Below are positions 44,446 to 55,224 of a DNA stretch of 64,000 bases, piece by piece; the stretch's first letter is position 1, and each line of letters opens with the position of its first letter. The notes under the pieces are model-generated. The model worked only from the letters and a program-made list of their open reading frames with translations. It ran no database searches and was not told where the DNA came from. A program made the translations under genes and the position numbers. Source of the stretch: Malania oleifera (lineage: Eukaryota; Streptophyta; Magnoliopsida; Santalales; Ximeniaceae); the NCBI RefSeq assembly GCF_029873635.1, contig NC_080417.1:30058214-30122213 (forward strand), in the 5' to 3' direction.

Positions 44446-44973
44446 ATGCCTCAAGGAACCATTCATACGAATACAACTCCGGCCAGGGTATACTCTCTTA
44501 CTCCAGTGGACGCTGAGCATGCAGGGAACATGGAGACAAGTACCTTATTATTGCTTTCAAATAAAGCTTCTGTTTTGTTCGATTCGGGTGCAACCCATTC
44601 GTTTATATCTACGAATTTTGTGGGATGGTGTGGGGTTGGGAACTGAGACATGAATGACATGTTATCTGTTACTACGCCATCTGGGAGTGTATCATTCTGC
44701 GGGAAGATGTTAGTAAACTGCCCAGTGGTAATTCAGGGGAAGCTGATACCTGCGAATCTTGTGGTATACGACATGTCAGGGTTCGATGTCATTATAGGGA
44801 TGGATTGGTTGTTCTCCGGTTATGTTATAATTGACTGTCATAGGAAGGTGGTACTTATTAGACCTCCTGGAGAGCAGGAGTACGAGTTCGTAGGATCATG
44901 CATGCATCCGACGCCACAGATTCTATCAGCACTGCGGGCGAGGAGGTTACTTTTGGACGGGTGGCTTAGGTGA
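44446..44973 (+). pseudogene. Protease region of the family C element
   Basis: An aspartic-protease core with the active-site motif FDSGATHSFIS (D46 in the local open frame starting at 44446), interrupted by a stop near 44644. It continues in another open stretch, 44650-44973, with NLVVYDMSGFDVIIGMDWL, the flap-side conserved region. Retroelement proteases work as dimers to process Gag-Pol. The catalytic motif is intact, but the frame is broken. Confidence 0.82.
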
Positions 44974-45850
44974 AGGAACCGCCGCGAGATAAGTTGAGGC
45001 TCAAGGATATTCGGGTAGTCAGCGAGTTCCCGGACGTGTTTCCAGATGATTTACCCAGTTTACGTCCGGATCGTGAAGTGGAGTTTGCGATAGAGTTGCT
45101 GCCTGGAAAAGCACCGATATCTAAAGCTCTATACTGGATGGCTCCAGGAAAACTTCGAGAGTTGAAGGAGCAGTTGTAGGAATTACTAGACAGGGGTTTC
45201 ATTCAACCTAGTGTTTCGCCCTAGGGAGCCCCAGTACTGTTTATGAAGAAGAAGGATGAGTCGATGCGAATGTGCATTGATTACTGTGAGATTAACAAGG
45301 TAACTGTGAAGAATCGCTATCCTTTACCTTATATCAATGATCTTTTTGACCAGTTGCAGGGGATGAGGGTTTTTTCGAAGATCGACTTGGGGTCAGGATA
45401 TCATCAGGTGAGGGTTAGAGCTGAGGATGTAGCGAAGACAGCTTTCCGAACTAGATATGGCCACTATGAGTTCTTGGTCATGCCATTTGGGTTGACGAAT
45501 GCTTCGGCGGTGTTTATGGATTTGATGAACATGGTTTTTCATGAGTACCTGGACCGGTTCGTGGTGGTGTTCATTGACGATATTTTGGTATACTCGAGGA
45601 GTACGGAAGAGCATGAGGATCATTTAAGGTTAGTATTACAGATTCTGCGGGAGAAAAAGTTGTATGCTAAACTGAAGAAGTGTGAATTCTGGTTGAGTCA
45701 GATTGCATTCTTAGGCCATGTGGTTACTGGTGATGGTATATCAGTTGATCTTAGCAAGATCGAAGCTGTGGTTGACTGCATGAGGCTGAAGAGTGTGCAG
45801 GAGGTTCGGAGTTTCTTGGACTGGCGGGTTACTATCGTCAGTTCGTGGAG
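44970..45850 (+). pseudogene. Reverse transcriptase of the family C element
   Basis: It starts with [16 protein letters not shown], then [25 protein letters not shown], a TAG for CAG at about 45178 and a TAG for TGG in SPWGAP near 45222. The long open part 45243-45860 has [10 protein letters not shown], the first catalytic Asp in [10 protein letters not shown] (D48) and FIDD (110-113), then [19 protein letters not shown]. After SFL a one-base loss shifts the frame. The RT would copy element RNA into DNA. The core catalytic residues are present, but the copy is broken by stops and the following deletion. Confidence 0.9.
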
Positions 45851-45862
45851 CAGTGTCTGACG
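45840..45862 (+). other. Deletion junction: RNase H and integrase zinc finger lost
   Basis: The RT end YYRQFVE runs straight into QCLTCQ-stop-VKAKHQRP, which belongs after the integrase zinc finger. Pol B in this window has about 900 bases of RNase H plus integrase N-terminus between these points, so this copy has a deletion. The junction lies near TTCGTGGAGCAGTGTCTG. Confidence 0.88.
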
Positions 45863-46957
45863 TGTCAGTGAGTGAAAGCTAAACATCAGAGGCCGGTAGG
45901 GCCGTTGCGGCCTTTTCCTATTCCGGTGTGGAAATGGGAGCATATTTCCATGGATTTTGTGACCGAATTGCCGCTAGTACTTCACGAGCAAAATGCCATT
46001 TGGGTGATTGTGGATAGATTGACGAAATCTGCTCATTTCATACCGATGAAGGTTAGCTATCCTTTGAGTAGACTAGCAGATATGTATATGGATGAAATCA
46101 TGAGAATGCACAGGGTACCGGTGTCCATTGTGTCAGTTCGAGATCTGAGGTTTACTTCTTGATTTTGGACGAGCTTGTAGGAGGCATTGGGGACGAAGCT
46201 TACTTTTAGTACCGCGTTCCACCCCTAGACTAATGGACAGTCGGAAAGGACGATACAGATCTTGGAAGATATGTTGCGAGCTTGTGTGTTAGATTTTGGT
46301 GGTAGCTGGATACAGTTTATGCCACTGGTGGAGTTCGCTTATAACAACAACTTCCAGACTAGTATCGAGATGGCACCGTTCGAGGCTTTGTATGGCCGAA
46401 GGTGTCGATCTTCTTTGTGTTGGTATGAGGTTGGTGAACGTCAGATGTTAGAACCTAAACTTGTGCAGCAGGCGTCTAAGAAGGTGGGTTTGATCCAGGA
46501 GAGGATTAGATCAGCTTAGAGTCGGTAGAAAAGTTATGCAAATATTCGCCGCCGTGATTTAGAGTTCGAGGTGGGGGTAAGGTATTTCTGTGTATCGCTC
46601 CGATGAAAGGGGTGATGAGATTTGGAAGGAAGGCTCGGACCATTCGAGGTACTTGAACTAGTGGGTCCGGTAGCCTACAGGATTGCACTACTCTCAGCAC
46701 TCTCGAGGGTCCACGATGTGTTTCACGTATCCATGTTGAGAAGGTACGTACTGGATCCATCACATGTTATCAGTTATGATGAGTTGGAAATTGGGGATAC
46801 TTTAGCGTATGAGGAGATACTTGTTCAGGTTCTGGACCGTAAAGTTCAGAAGCTTCGTACTAAAGAGATACCATTAGTGAAGGTATTGTGGCGGAACCAT
46901 GAGGTTGAGGAAGCTTCTTTGGAACTGGAAATGAAAATACACCAGAAGTATCCATAG
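45862..46957 (+). pseudogene. Integrase core and C-terminal domain of the family C element
   Basis: The core has [15 protein letters not shown] (first catalytic Asp, D28 counted from 45872) and DRLTKSAHFIPM. The second catalytic position reads VSVRDLRF where pol B has SDRDPHF, so the Asp has become Val. Stops follow (TAG in SL*EALG near 46180). The open piece 46262-46519 contains VEFAYNNNFQTSIEMAPFEALYGRRCRS. The C-terminal part 46622-46957 has GPFEVLELVGPVAYRI and VPLVKVLWRNHEVEEAS-like sequence (chromodomain-like tail) and ends naturally. The integrase is inactive. Confidence 0.88.
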
Positions 46958-47216
46958 TTGTTTTGAGCACTTATACGTTATCCTACTTTAGGTTGGGATA
47001 GGCGGTTAGTCGTCGGGAGTGTGTATTGTGAACTCCTGAGATAGTTGTATATGTAACTACGATATTCCTCCGTCATAAGTAAGGGTGTGTATGTATGTGT
47101 ATGATGGGGCTACACTGTAGTAGTGACCAATTTTCTCTGGAGTTGCATTGATATGTTCAGATGTATGTATGACTTTGTGAATGAGAGATGGCAAATTTCG
47201 AGGATAAAATTTTTGT

Positions 47217-47229
47217 AAGGAGGGGAGGA
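47217..47229 (+). other. Polypurine tract of the family C element
   Basis: AAGGAGGGGAGGA directly before the 3' LTR start at 47230. Confidence 0.85.
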
Positions 47230-49036
47230 TGTAAGAACCCGGACTGTGATAAATGGGTTTAAATAAATAATAGAGGGGTAAAATTGGTATTTAAACAGGC
47301 TTCGTCAACGAAGCCAGAGTTCATCGATGAAGGCCATGCATCTCTTGTTGACGAAGTTCAGAGGCTCGTTGACGAGGAGAAGGCGAGGAGTTTTGGGAAC
47401 CGGTGATATTAGGATTTGTCGACGAATCCACCATCTCGTCAACGAGTACACCATCTCGTCGACGAGTTCGGCCGAGTCAAAGGGCTATAAATATCATTTT
47501 TCATTGCTTAACCATTAAGAAACTCAAATATTTTCTCTCTATCCCTTTAGAACTCTCCCTACTCTCTATCTCTCTAGATTTCTTCGCCGTTCATTGCGAG
47601 AATCATAAATCTAAAGTTACCACGAGGATCATGAAAGGATTCTCTACAAGTTCTACGGATTGGAATCCCGTTTAGGAAATTTTTGGGTTTTGGCTTAAAA
47701 TCGAGGTAAGGCTCGATTTTCAATTCTGATCCGATAGTTTTGTAGGGAACAGTGTTGTGAGTATATTTTATATTGTTGATTGTAGGTTTTGGAACTCGAT
47801 TCACTGTTTAGGGACATTAGAGTTCGGGATTTGCTATTTGGGGAAAAGGTAAGGGGAATTGTGTTAATATCGGTTATTTTTGAAATTGGACTCGGTAGAA
47901 CTGTGGTTTGCTGTCCTATGTGTCTTTTGGCTACTCATTTGGGGGAATCTGACGGGAAAAACTATGGGTTTTTCATGATTACAATTTGGGAAAAAGGGGG
48001 AGACGAGCTGCATCCCTGGTTTTGTTGAAAACCGAGCATATATGTTGATTTATACTATGTTATAGGGATGGTTGTGCCTTAACTTGTTTAAACTGTATGT
48101 GTTTGGAAAACCGTGATTTTAGATTACCGAATGGGTGTGGTTTGTTTGGTTATATGAGCATGCATGTGTTGTATTTTGGTGAAATAGGAACGGGGTTCCG
48201 AATTGTTCTAGGTTTAAAAATTTGGATTTTGCCTAAGAGTGCGCAATACCACTGGATTTGCCAGCTTTCGAGCCAAAGGGTGTGCGAACACCAGATCTGC
48301 GCCGATTCAACGCTGATGCTATGCCAGGTTACCGAGGGCACCGACATTTGCCAAAGGGTGTGAAATATCACTAGACTGTTGGCGTTGGCCGAAGGGTGTG
48401 AAATATCACCAGATTGCCAGTTTTTATCGAAGGGTGTGAAATACCACTAGACAGTCCGACTTCGAGTCGAAGGTTGTGACGACACCAGATTATATTGCTT
48501 GTTTTGTGAAAATACTGGAGCTAATTTTGATTGTTTTAACTATTGAACTATGCATGTTAGTATGTCATGATAACACTCATATGCCACACACCAATATAGC
48601 ATGTATTCTTTCTTACTGAGAGGTGTCTCACCCTTGCTATACGTACATTTTTACAGGTCCTTCGAGTAACCGGAACTAGCGTCCTGGTGTAGGGAGCGTA
48701 GTGGCCGGTGTACTGCGGTTAGCGCTTGAGTAAGTGCTAGGACTGTGTTTTGATGGGTTGCCATTTTGGGATGTGTTGGGCACCCAGTTGTACGTTGTAT
48801 ATTAGAGCTTGTTTCTACTATTGTATAGACTTTGGTATGGTACTATATATATATAGAAAGACCTTTTTCTGCTGCATATATTATGTTGTGTTTGGATGTG
48901 TATAGGGTGCCTGGGAACCCCATGGGGTTCGGACCCTCATCCTTTGTACTGTATCTGTGGATGATTTGTATGATATAGGGACAGGTTAGATTACATTTTC
49001 ACCATTGGGTCCCATTTCCAAGTTCGGGGCATGACA
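47230..49036 (+). mobile_element. 3' LTR of the family C element (1807 bp)
   Basis: Starts TGTAAGAACCC, ends GGGGCATGACA. Same module order as the 5' LTR: palindromic cluster, TATA (47486-47493), leader motif (47617-47650), CCGAAGGGTGTG repeats and hairpin near 48615. Differences from the 5' LTR are spread over the whole length. Confidence 0.95.
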
Positions 49037-49041
49037 ATAAA

Positions 49042-49479
49042 ATTAGGTTATGCATAAACAAACAAGTGGGGCAAGTTAATCAATAATTTTCTTTGAGTTA
49101 AGATTAAAATCAGTGTTTTGAAACCCAAATCATGGATCGAGTAGAAATTAAATAAGCTACTGACAAATAAACAATGTATACAAAAAAAAAAATAGAGGAA
49201 AAATTCAAATAGGGGATAACTCATAAGAAAAACTAAGAAATTAGACATACCTTAGCCTCGAACGAATTGCATGACAGGAGGAGGTGCGAGAGGGAGAGAG
49301 TAGGTAGCAAATGACTATTTAGCTGATGGTGGCTTTACGGTGGAGGAGATGTAGTTGTGGCGGTGGTGCCTCTCGGACGAATCACACAATGGGAGGGTGC
49401 GCGAGAGGGAGAGAGACGGGATTGGGATATGCGCGGGATTTTGCACGAGGGTAAGCCGTGCGCTATATTTGGGCAAATT
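49042..49479 (-). other. Probable 5' region of a CACTA gene, no open frame
   Basis: Purine-rich sequence with GAGAGGGAGAGAG runs next to a CACTA-type subterminal array. It resembles 33570-33830, which has the same relation to the larger CACTA element. No coding exon was identified. Confidence 0.4.
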
Positions 49480-49707
49480 CTTTAGTGACGGTTCCCAAAA
49501 CCATCACTAAAAACCAAAATACGACTATTAGTGGCAAAAAATTTCGTTACTAATATTCCATAAATATTTACTAATATTTTCGCTTGATAGTTTGAGTGGG
49601 AAAACCTACTTTTAGTGACAAAGGTATTAGTGATGAAGAGAAAATCGTCATTATCAGTGACGAATACCAGTTTTGTCACTAATGCCTTAACTATTAGTGA
49701 CAAATTT
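49480..49707 (-). repeat. CACTA subterminal repeats, interrupted
   Basis: Motifs TTAGTGACGGTTCCC, CCATCACTAAAAACC and ATTAGTGACAAAT repeat over about 230 bases and stop where an LTR-like element begins. No terminal CACTA is seen beyond that element, so the remnant is truncated. It may be the other part of the 40845-41150 element, now separated by the family C insertion, or a third copy. Confidence 0.65.
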
Positions 49708-51089
49708 TGTCAGCCCGGGTGTGCATCTAGAGGGGGGGGGGGGTGAATAGACGATTTTCACTAATATATAAATTTTATACAAAGTAAAATAACTTGGCAA
49801 GAAGCAAGTGAAATATATCACAATTATTTTAAAGCAAATAAACACAACCAAATAAATAGATGAGGGAAAAAAGCTCAACACAACAATTTAACGTGGTTCG
49901 ACACCAAACCTATGTCAATGCCTTGAGACTAACGCAAGGATTCCCAAATCCACTATAAGATCTCCCTTCAAGATGGAGAAGCCTTTACAATAAGGGAACC
50001 AATCCCAACTGCTCACTAAGAGCTCAACCCAGGTGTTCACCAATAATCAACTTACAATGACTCACAAAGAACCCCTAAGTGCACAATGAATCAATACAAG
50101 TAGATACAATATGAAGCACTTCTTCTTGAGCTAATATTACAAGTATAAACCTCTCACTACTCTCAGTTGCAAATGATGTGTAACAAGAGTATAGTGCAAG
50201 AGAGCTTGAGAGAAAATATGAAACCTAAAGTGAATGCACAATGAATATTCTCAACAACCAATGCTTAATCAATATTCTTAATGAATGCTAATGGGACGTC
50301 ATATTTATAGCCAAGAAGACGAGCATGTCACTGGCTAGCCATTGGGCATTAATGGAGAATAGCCAAGACAAAAACTAGCCATTATCGCGCATTTATTACT
50401 GTCTGCCACCATCAGTAGTCAACAAGTCCATGGACTAGTCGACGAGTCACACACATGCATTAGTCGATGAGTGCCTTGTTCTCGTCAACGAGTCACACAC
50501 ATGCATTAGTCAACGAGTGCCTTGTTCTCGTCGACGAGTCTTCTCTACAAGTCTCATACTGGTCTCAGGATCTCCTAGTCGATGAGTGTTTTGCACTAGT
50601 CAATGAGTCACCTGCATACACTAGTTGATGAGTCCCCTGTTCTCGTCGACAAGTCACCTTTGCAATCTCAGGCTGATCTCGGGATCTCCTAGTCGACAAG
50701 TGCCCTATTCTCATCGACGAGTTCTATGCATACACTAGTCAATGAGTCCCTTGTTCTCATCGACGAGTCATCTGTTTAACTACACAAGTAATTCTCTAAA
50801 AGTACTAAGACAAGTTCAAATGAAGTGTGCTTGTTCTGATTATAATCCAACCTTCCAAATGTAGTTTGACCAAGTATAAGATGTCTTGATTAATAAAACA
50901 TATTTGAAAACTCGTTTTGACATCTTATGCAATGGTGTGACTCGGTATGCACATATAAATTCAGTTTTATTGTTCTAAACTAATATGAACTATATGCATA
51001 TGCAATTGTTCAACTCTTGCAAGGTATTCTTATACACATCACACGCACAAGAGTTACAAAGCAGTTCCTACCTCTCACACAACCCAACA
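49708..51089 (-). mobile_element. LTR-like element with TCGACGAG cluster (1382 bp)
   Basis: The plus strand starts TGTCAGCCCGGG and ends CCCAACA, so the minus strand reads TGTTGGG...GCTGACA. It has a G/C-tract near its 3' end (49731-49743), the phrase ACGTGGTTCGACACC (about 49892), a minus-strand TATA box (50302-50309) and a large cluster of AGTCGACGAGT repeats (50405-50770) upstream of it. The left flank AATTT and right flank ATTAT do not match. No coding domain. Likely a solo LTR. Confidence 0.6.
50405..50770 (-). promoter_or_regulatory. Array of AGTCGACGAGT-type repeats
   Basis: About 18 degenerate copies of CTAGTCGATGAGT/CTCGTCGACGAGT in 365 bases, spaced 15-25 bases apart. It is the densest of the clusters in the window, about 95 bases upstream (minus strand) of a TATA box. 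Confidence 0.6.
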
Positions 51090-52155
51090 ATTATGTAGAA
51101 TTATTCCTTTTCAATTCATCAAATGTCTATAGATATATTTCAAACAACTACTCTACTTATTGGTAGGATGACAATTTGGCAACAATTTGACCTTGGTCGA
51201 TGTTTGACTACTTAAATATTAGCAAGTTAATATACATTTTAGCCAATGTCGAATACCATTGTTTAAAAAAAAAAAAAATGCAGACTTTGATCTTTGAGTT
51301 TAACCAATCTTAAAAATTGTTGTGAGTTTTTTATATTGTGAGTATCGTGACATGAATAATTTCTTTTAGAGCCCACCTATCTGTATTATTATTGTCTTGC
51401 TTCCCTTCTGCACATGATAGCTCCCATGGCACTAATTGCATAACATAAGAATGTTTTTTCTTCAAATAGTAGCTTGCATGTGTGATGCGTGACATTTGAA
51501 TGATAATTAAATAAATATTTATAGATAATTATAAAGGTATTTTAGAATATTTATAGGCAGCCATGGGATAATTTTAGAATATTTATGAATAATTATAGTA
51601 TTTTCAAAATATATTTAGATAGTTGTGAAGATATTTTGAGATTTTAAAAATCAAGCGAAGAAAGGATAAATCTTCTCTTTAATAGTAGAGACAAATAAAA
51701 AATTATTAAAAATTCTTACCTCTTGTAAAGTTAATTGAACTTTAAATTATAAGTACGAAACAAACTCAATATATATCTTATCATTCCCTCTTCTTTAAGA
51801 GATACGCTATTAGTAAAGTTTTAAGTTTATAATAGTAACTTTCGAAGAATTAAAAGAGATAATTTCATGTGATTTAATGAGTGAACATTAATTAAAGCTC
51901 AAGCTAGAATCCTTCCCGGCGGTCAATTTCAACTTACTAAACTCCAGCATTAGTGTGCGGTCAACTACTAAAATATGATTAACTGGCAACCCAACTGGTT
52001 ACGCGACGTCGCAGGAACTCACTTGCAATTGCGTTGCATGGTCAAAGGCTAGAGCCATGTGTCTCATAAACAAATAATAAAATAAATTAAATAATTATCT
52101 CTTCCGAATCCACCGTCACGATGCACCTTCCCCCACATCATCTCAACATTCGTTC
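51090..52155. other. Intergenic AT-rich sequence upstream of the host gene
   Basis: No gene or recognisable transposon. GC content rises towards the host gene from about 52100. Confidence 0.5.
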
Positions 52156-52322
52156 AACAATCGAACGTGTCAAACGCGTCGGCAAGTCGCGACTATCTAT
52201 TTACGCTACCCTGCGAAACAGACTATCTTTCTCACCCTATAATCCCTGATTCAGGTGCTGCGCCCTCACCGTCTCTCTCTTTCCTTTTCCGAATCTGGGA
52301 GTGGGAGCCTTGCGAGAGTGTC

Positions 52323-52423
52323 GTAAGTGTGCTTCAAGACAACCACCGGTCGACTTCGAAATTCTAATCCAAATCCAAATCCAAATCCAAATCAAGCAAA
52401 TCTTTTTCATCTTTCCTTTTCAG
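52323..52423 (+). other. Possible intron in the 5' untranslated region
   Basis: GTAAGTGTGC at 52323 makes a good donor and CCTTTTCAG at 52423 a good acceptor, 32 bases before the start codon. The candidate intron contains four AATCCA repeats. Needs transcript data. Confidence 0.4.
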
Positions 52424-52455
52424 GTTTCAATCTGCTTGATTGAAACGCAGAAGAG

Positions 52456-52988
52456 ATGAAAGATGACGATGCTCTTCCGACGACGACGATGGCGGCGGCT
52501 ACTATGAAAAAGGAAAGCTTAGAAGCCAGTCTATTCGGGAAAGGCCGGTACAAGTTCTGGGCATTGGCTGCCATTTTGCTCCTCGCATTCTGGTCCATGC
52601 TTACCGGCACCGTCTCCCTCCGTTGGTCCGCCGGCAACCTCAACCGCTTCTCCGACGACTTCGACACCCCCAAATTCGACGATCTCGACGTCCTTGTCTG
52701 TTCTCTCTCTCTCTCTCTCTCTCTCTAATCGCTAATGGCGATGGTAATTGTATGGTTATTGTGAATTGGCAGGAAATGGAGGAGAGGGAGAAGGTGGTGA
52801 GGCACATGTGGGACGTGTACACGAATAGCCGTCGGATCAGATTACCGCGATTCTGGCAGGAGGCGTTCGAGGCCGCATACGAGGACTTGACCAGCGACGT
52901 CCCTGGGCTCAGGGAGGCTGCTGTTTCCGAGATCGCTAAGATGTCTGTGAGCACCATTGATCTCGAACCACCTCCCCTGCAATCAACG
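52456..52988 (+). CDS. DUF1195-family small membrane protein, first two exons
   Basis: Exon 1 is 52456-52695 (80 codons) and exon 2 is 52773-52988 (72 codons), both ending in phase 0. They are joined over a 77-bp intron (GT at 52696, TTGGCAG at 52772, CT-rich inside). The protein has a variable N-terminus, then SLFGKGRYKFW and a membrane segment WALAAILLLAFWSMLTGTV (about residues 37-55), then RWSAGNLNR. Exon 2 gives EMEEREKVVRHMWDVYT, RLPRFWQEAFEAAYEDL and EAAVSEIAKMS. This fits the plant DUF1195 family (function unknown, single-pass membrane). Reading through exon 2 reaches a stop at 53102; splicing at ACG/GTTCGT to a short last exon is more likely, but I could not find that exon. Frame intact. 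Confidence 0.85.
52696..52772 (+). other. Intron 1 of the DUF1195 gene
   Basis: GTCTGTTC...TTGGCAG, 77 bases with a (CT)n run (52703-52728). Splicing joins GTCCTT to GAAATGGAG and keeps the conserved DVLEMEEREKVV reading. Confidence 0.85.
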
Positions 52989-54939
52989 GTTCGTATTAAT
53001 AAAGCCTTTACTGTACTTCATTACTCGTTCTTTCTTTGTCTGCCTGTGAGTTGCTGCAAAAATTTAAGAAACGGAGCCCTGGGATTTACTTTTAGTGCAT
53101 AGCAACTTTCAATGCCTTGTTTTGAATCTGAGCGGTGTTGTCAGACATGGTTTCTGTGACAATAATGTAACCATAAATGTCAAGTAAGATGCTATTATCA
53201 TGTGAATAAAACCCAAATCCTTGGTATTTAATTTGAATCTTACTGGAATAGGAGTAACTCAAGAAATAGAATTTAGGATCATTTTGTGAGAACTTTCGTA
53301 ATGTCAAATGATTTATGTCAATTAAATCCTAAATTCAAGTAGATTAAGCTGATTGTTAATAGCTAGTAAAATCTAAATGTAATTTCCTAGAGTTTTGTTC
53401 CCAATAAATATAGTGTAGAGCGAGAGGATTAATGGCTAACGAGAGCATGGCAGCGTTTAAATTTACATTACTGGAGTCCTGAGTAGTGAGTGGCGAAGAG
53501 TGCCTGTTAATGCACAAATGAGTATGCTCATGAATTATGATTGTATACTTGTATGGCAATTACATCTAAATCACATCTAAAAGACCAAAACTATGATTAT
53601 ATTTCTAGCACAAAGTTTAATGTTAAAGGCCTAACATCCACTAATGTTCAAGTTATTATGCCACATTTTGTTGCTCTTGTTGATCAATAACATGGAAATG
53701 CTTTAGCCGCCAAAGGAGAACTGATAATTTGTACTTTCGAGATTTGAATTTATTAATTGGGATAGATTCTTCATTGATCCATGGAATCAGTTAATGTTAG
53801 GACAATTCACTCTTCTCTAAATAGATAAGGGTGCTAAGGGTTGGTTTTTAGTTTCATCCTTTTTGGGAAGGTTTCTTTTATATGTAGAATGCTTTTTAGA
53901 CTTAATCATTTTCCTGTGTCAATTTATTTTATTAATTGAACCGTGTTGTCATGTTCAATTATGGACAAACATCCAAAATTGTTTGTATGTTCTGTTATTG
54001 TGAACCTTGCTCCCTCTGATATGTGATTTTAAAATTTTATTAAAATGGAGTTACTATATGAATTTCCAGTTCTGCTGATGGCCTTTGTTCCTCCCACCCA
54101 ACACTATTCCTCTCTCTGTTCTCTCTTGTTTTCTTTCAATGGCTATTGGCACATTAATTTTTTTACACAAACCTTTGCAGTTTTGAACATTGGAGTTTTA
54201 ATGTTTTTGTAATTTGTTAAAAGTCCCTTTTGTTGCTATGAAAAGCATTTCCTAATTAACAATGTTCTAGTTGTAACTGTTGTTTTATAGGTAAAATTAT
54301 ATTCATTCATCAAATTGTCTATCCTCTGCTCTGCCCATCTCTTTTGCTCTCTCTTCTGAGTCTTCTACTCTTTTTTCTGGATAATGTGAATACATGCAAA
54401 ATTACTTGTTGCAAATATGTGGTCAAGCATACCTGGCTGTGTCTAAGAACAAAATTAGGTTCTGTATCTGCGCCTAAAAAAGGAACAGAATTGAGTTGAA
54501 CTGTTCCTGACATCGTGCAAGGATTGTAAGGATTATAATTCTGGTAGGATGTTGGATATTGGTGGGAATCAATACAATATCACTAGATTGCCTGTGCTAT
54601 GCACAACTTTGTTCATGAAGAAATTTAAATAATTATTTTTTAAGTAAATAAAAATATTGGGATAAGCGGGAATGAGAATAGACAATTAACATTGGGAACA
54701 AGAAGAGAAGCTTGGTAGAATATAATGACTTTTAAATTCCCTAACATAGTTAAAATAAGGAAAATGAAAAATGACAACAAAAAAAAAGAGAAAATTACAT
54801 TGCATGCTAAAAAGTGTAGAGGTAAAGATGCACATTGCAAACGATGGTGAACAGTGAACCCCTTGTATTTATCTATTACCCTATTGGTTTGACTTCTAAT
54901 ATGAATGTTGTGTGTTGCAGTTCTACCATGTTTAATAAC
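52989..54939. other. Sequence downstream of DUF1195 exon 2, probably intronic
   Basis: Begins with a GTTCGT donor after exon 2. AT- and T-rich, without coding signal on either strand, and similar in composition to 59996-63600 beyond the copia element. If the last exon lies beyond 59996, the copia element sits in this intron. Confidence 0.4.
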
Positions 54940-55110
54940 TATTAAGATTTGGTTAAAATGAATGACTTAACTTGAAGATAGGTTTCTCCCTCTATTTATA
55001 ATACAAATTAAATACATTCTAATGATAATAATGCCTTTACTAACTCTCACTAGTTGACATACTAACACACTCAAAATAATAATACTAAAAGACATAAATA
55101 ACCTTTAACA
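54940..55110 (-). mobile_element. 3' LTR of the copia element (171 bp)
   Basis: Minus strand starts TGTTAAAGGTTATTT and ends CAAATCTTAATA, where the other LTR ends in TTAACA. Both contain CCTCTATTTATAATAC (plus strand). Directly right is a polypurine tract, minus-strand TTAAGGGGGAG (55111-55121). Confidence 0.88.
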
Positions 55111-55121
55111 CTCCCCCTTAA
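55111..55121 (-). other. Polypurine tract of the copia element
   Basis: TTAAGGGGGAG on the minus strand, directly before the 3' LTR start TGTTAAAGG. Confidence 0.8.
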
Positions 55122-55224
55122 GCTAGAGCATAAATGTCATATACTCCTAGCTTATTACAAATGAATTTAACACAAGCACCCCCCAATGCTTTGGTAAACA
55201 AATCAGCAAGCTGCATGTCCGACT

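Larger units (their letters stand above)
41429..49036 (+). mobile_element. Full-length family C chromovirus-type LTR retrotransposon (7608 bp)
   Basis: Paired LTRs (41429-43202 and 47230-49036), a primer-binding site, broken gag-pol and a polypurine tract. ATAAA flanks both outer ends (41424-41428 and 49037-49041), which proves the boundaries. The 5' LTR starts TATAAGAACC where the 3' LTR has TGTAAGAACC. The two LTRs differ by many substitutions and indels, so the insertion is not young. Pol lacks RNase H and the integrase zinc finger, so the copy is not autonomous. Confidence 0.96.

Noticed and set aside
50405..50770. CRISPR-like regularly spaced repeats
   Set aside because: Short degenerate palindromes with partly repeated spacers inside an LTR-like element, next to a plant TATA box.
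49703..51094. Target-site duplication AATTT for the minus-strand element
   Set aside because: The right flank reads ATTAT, so the duplication is not supported.
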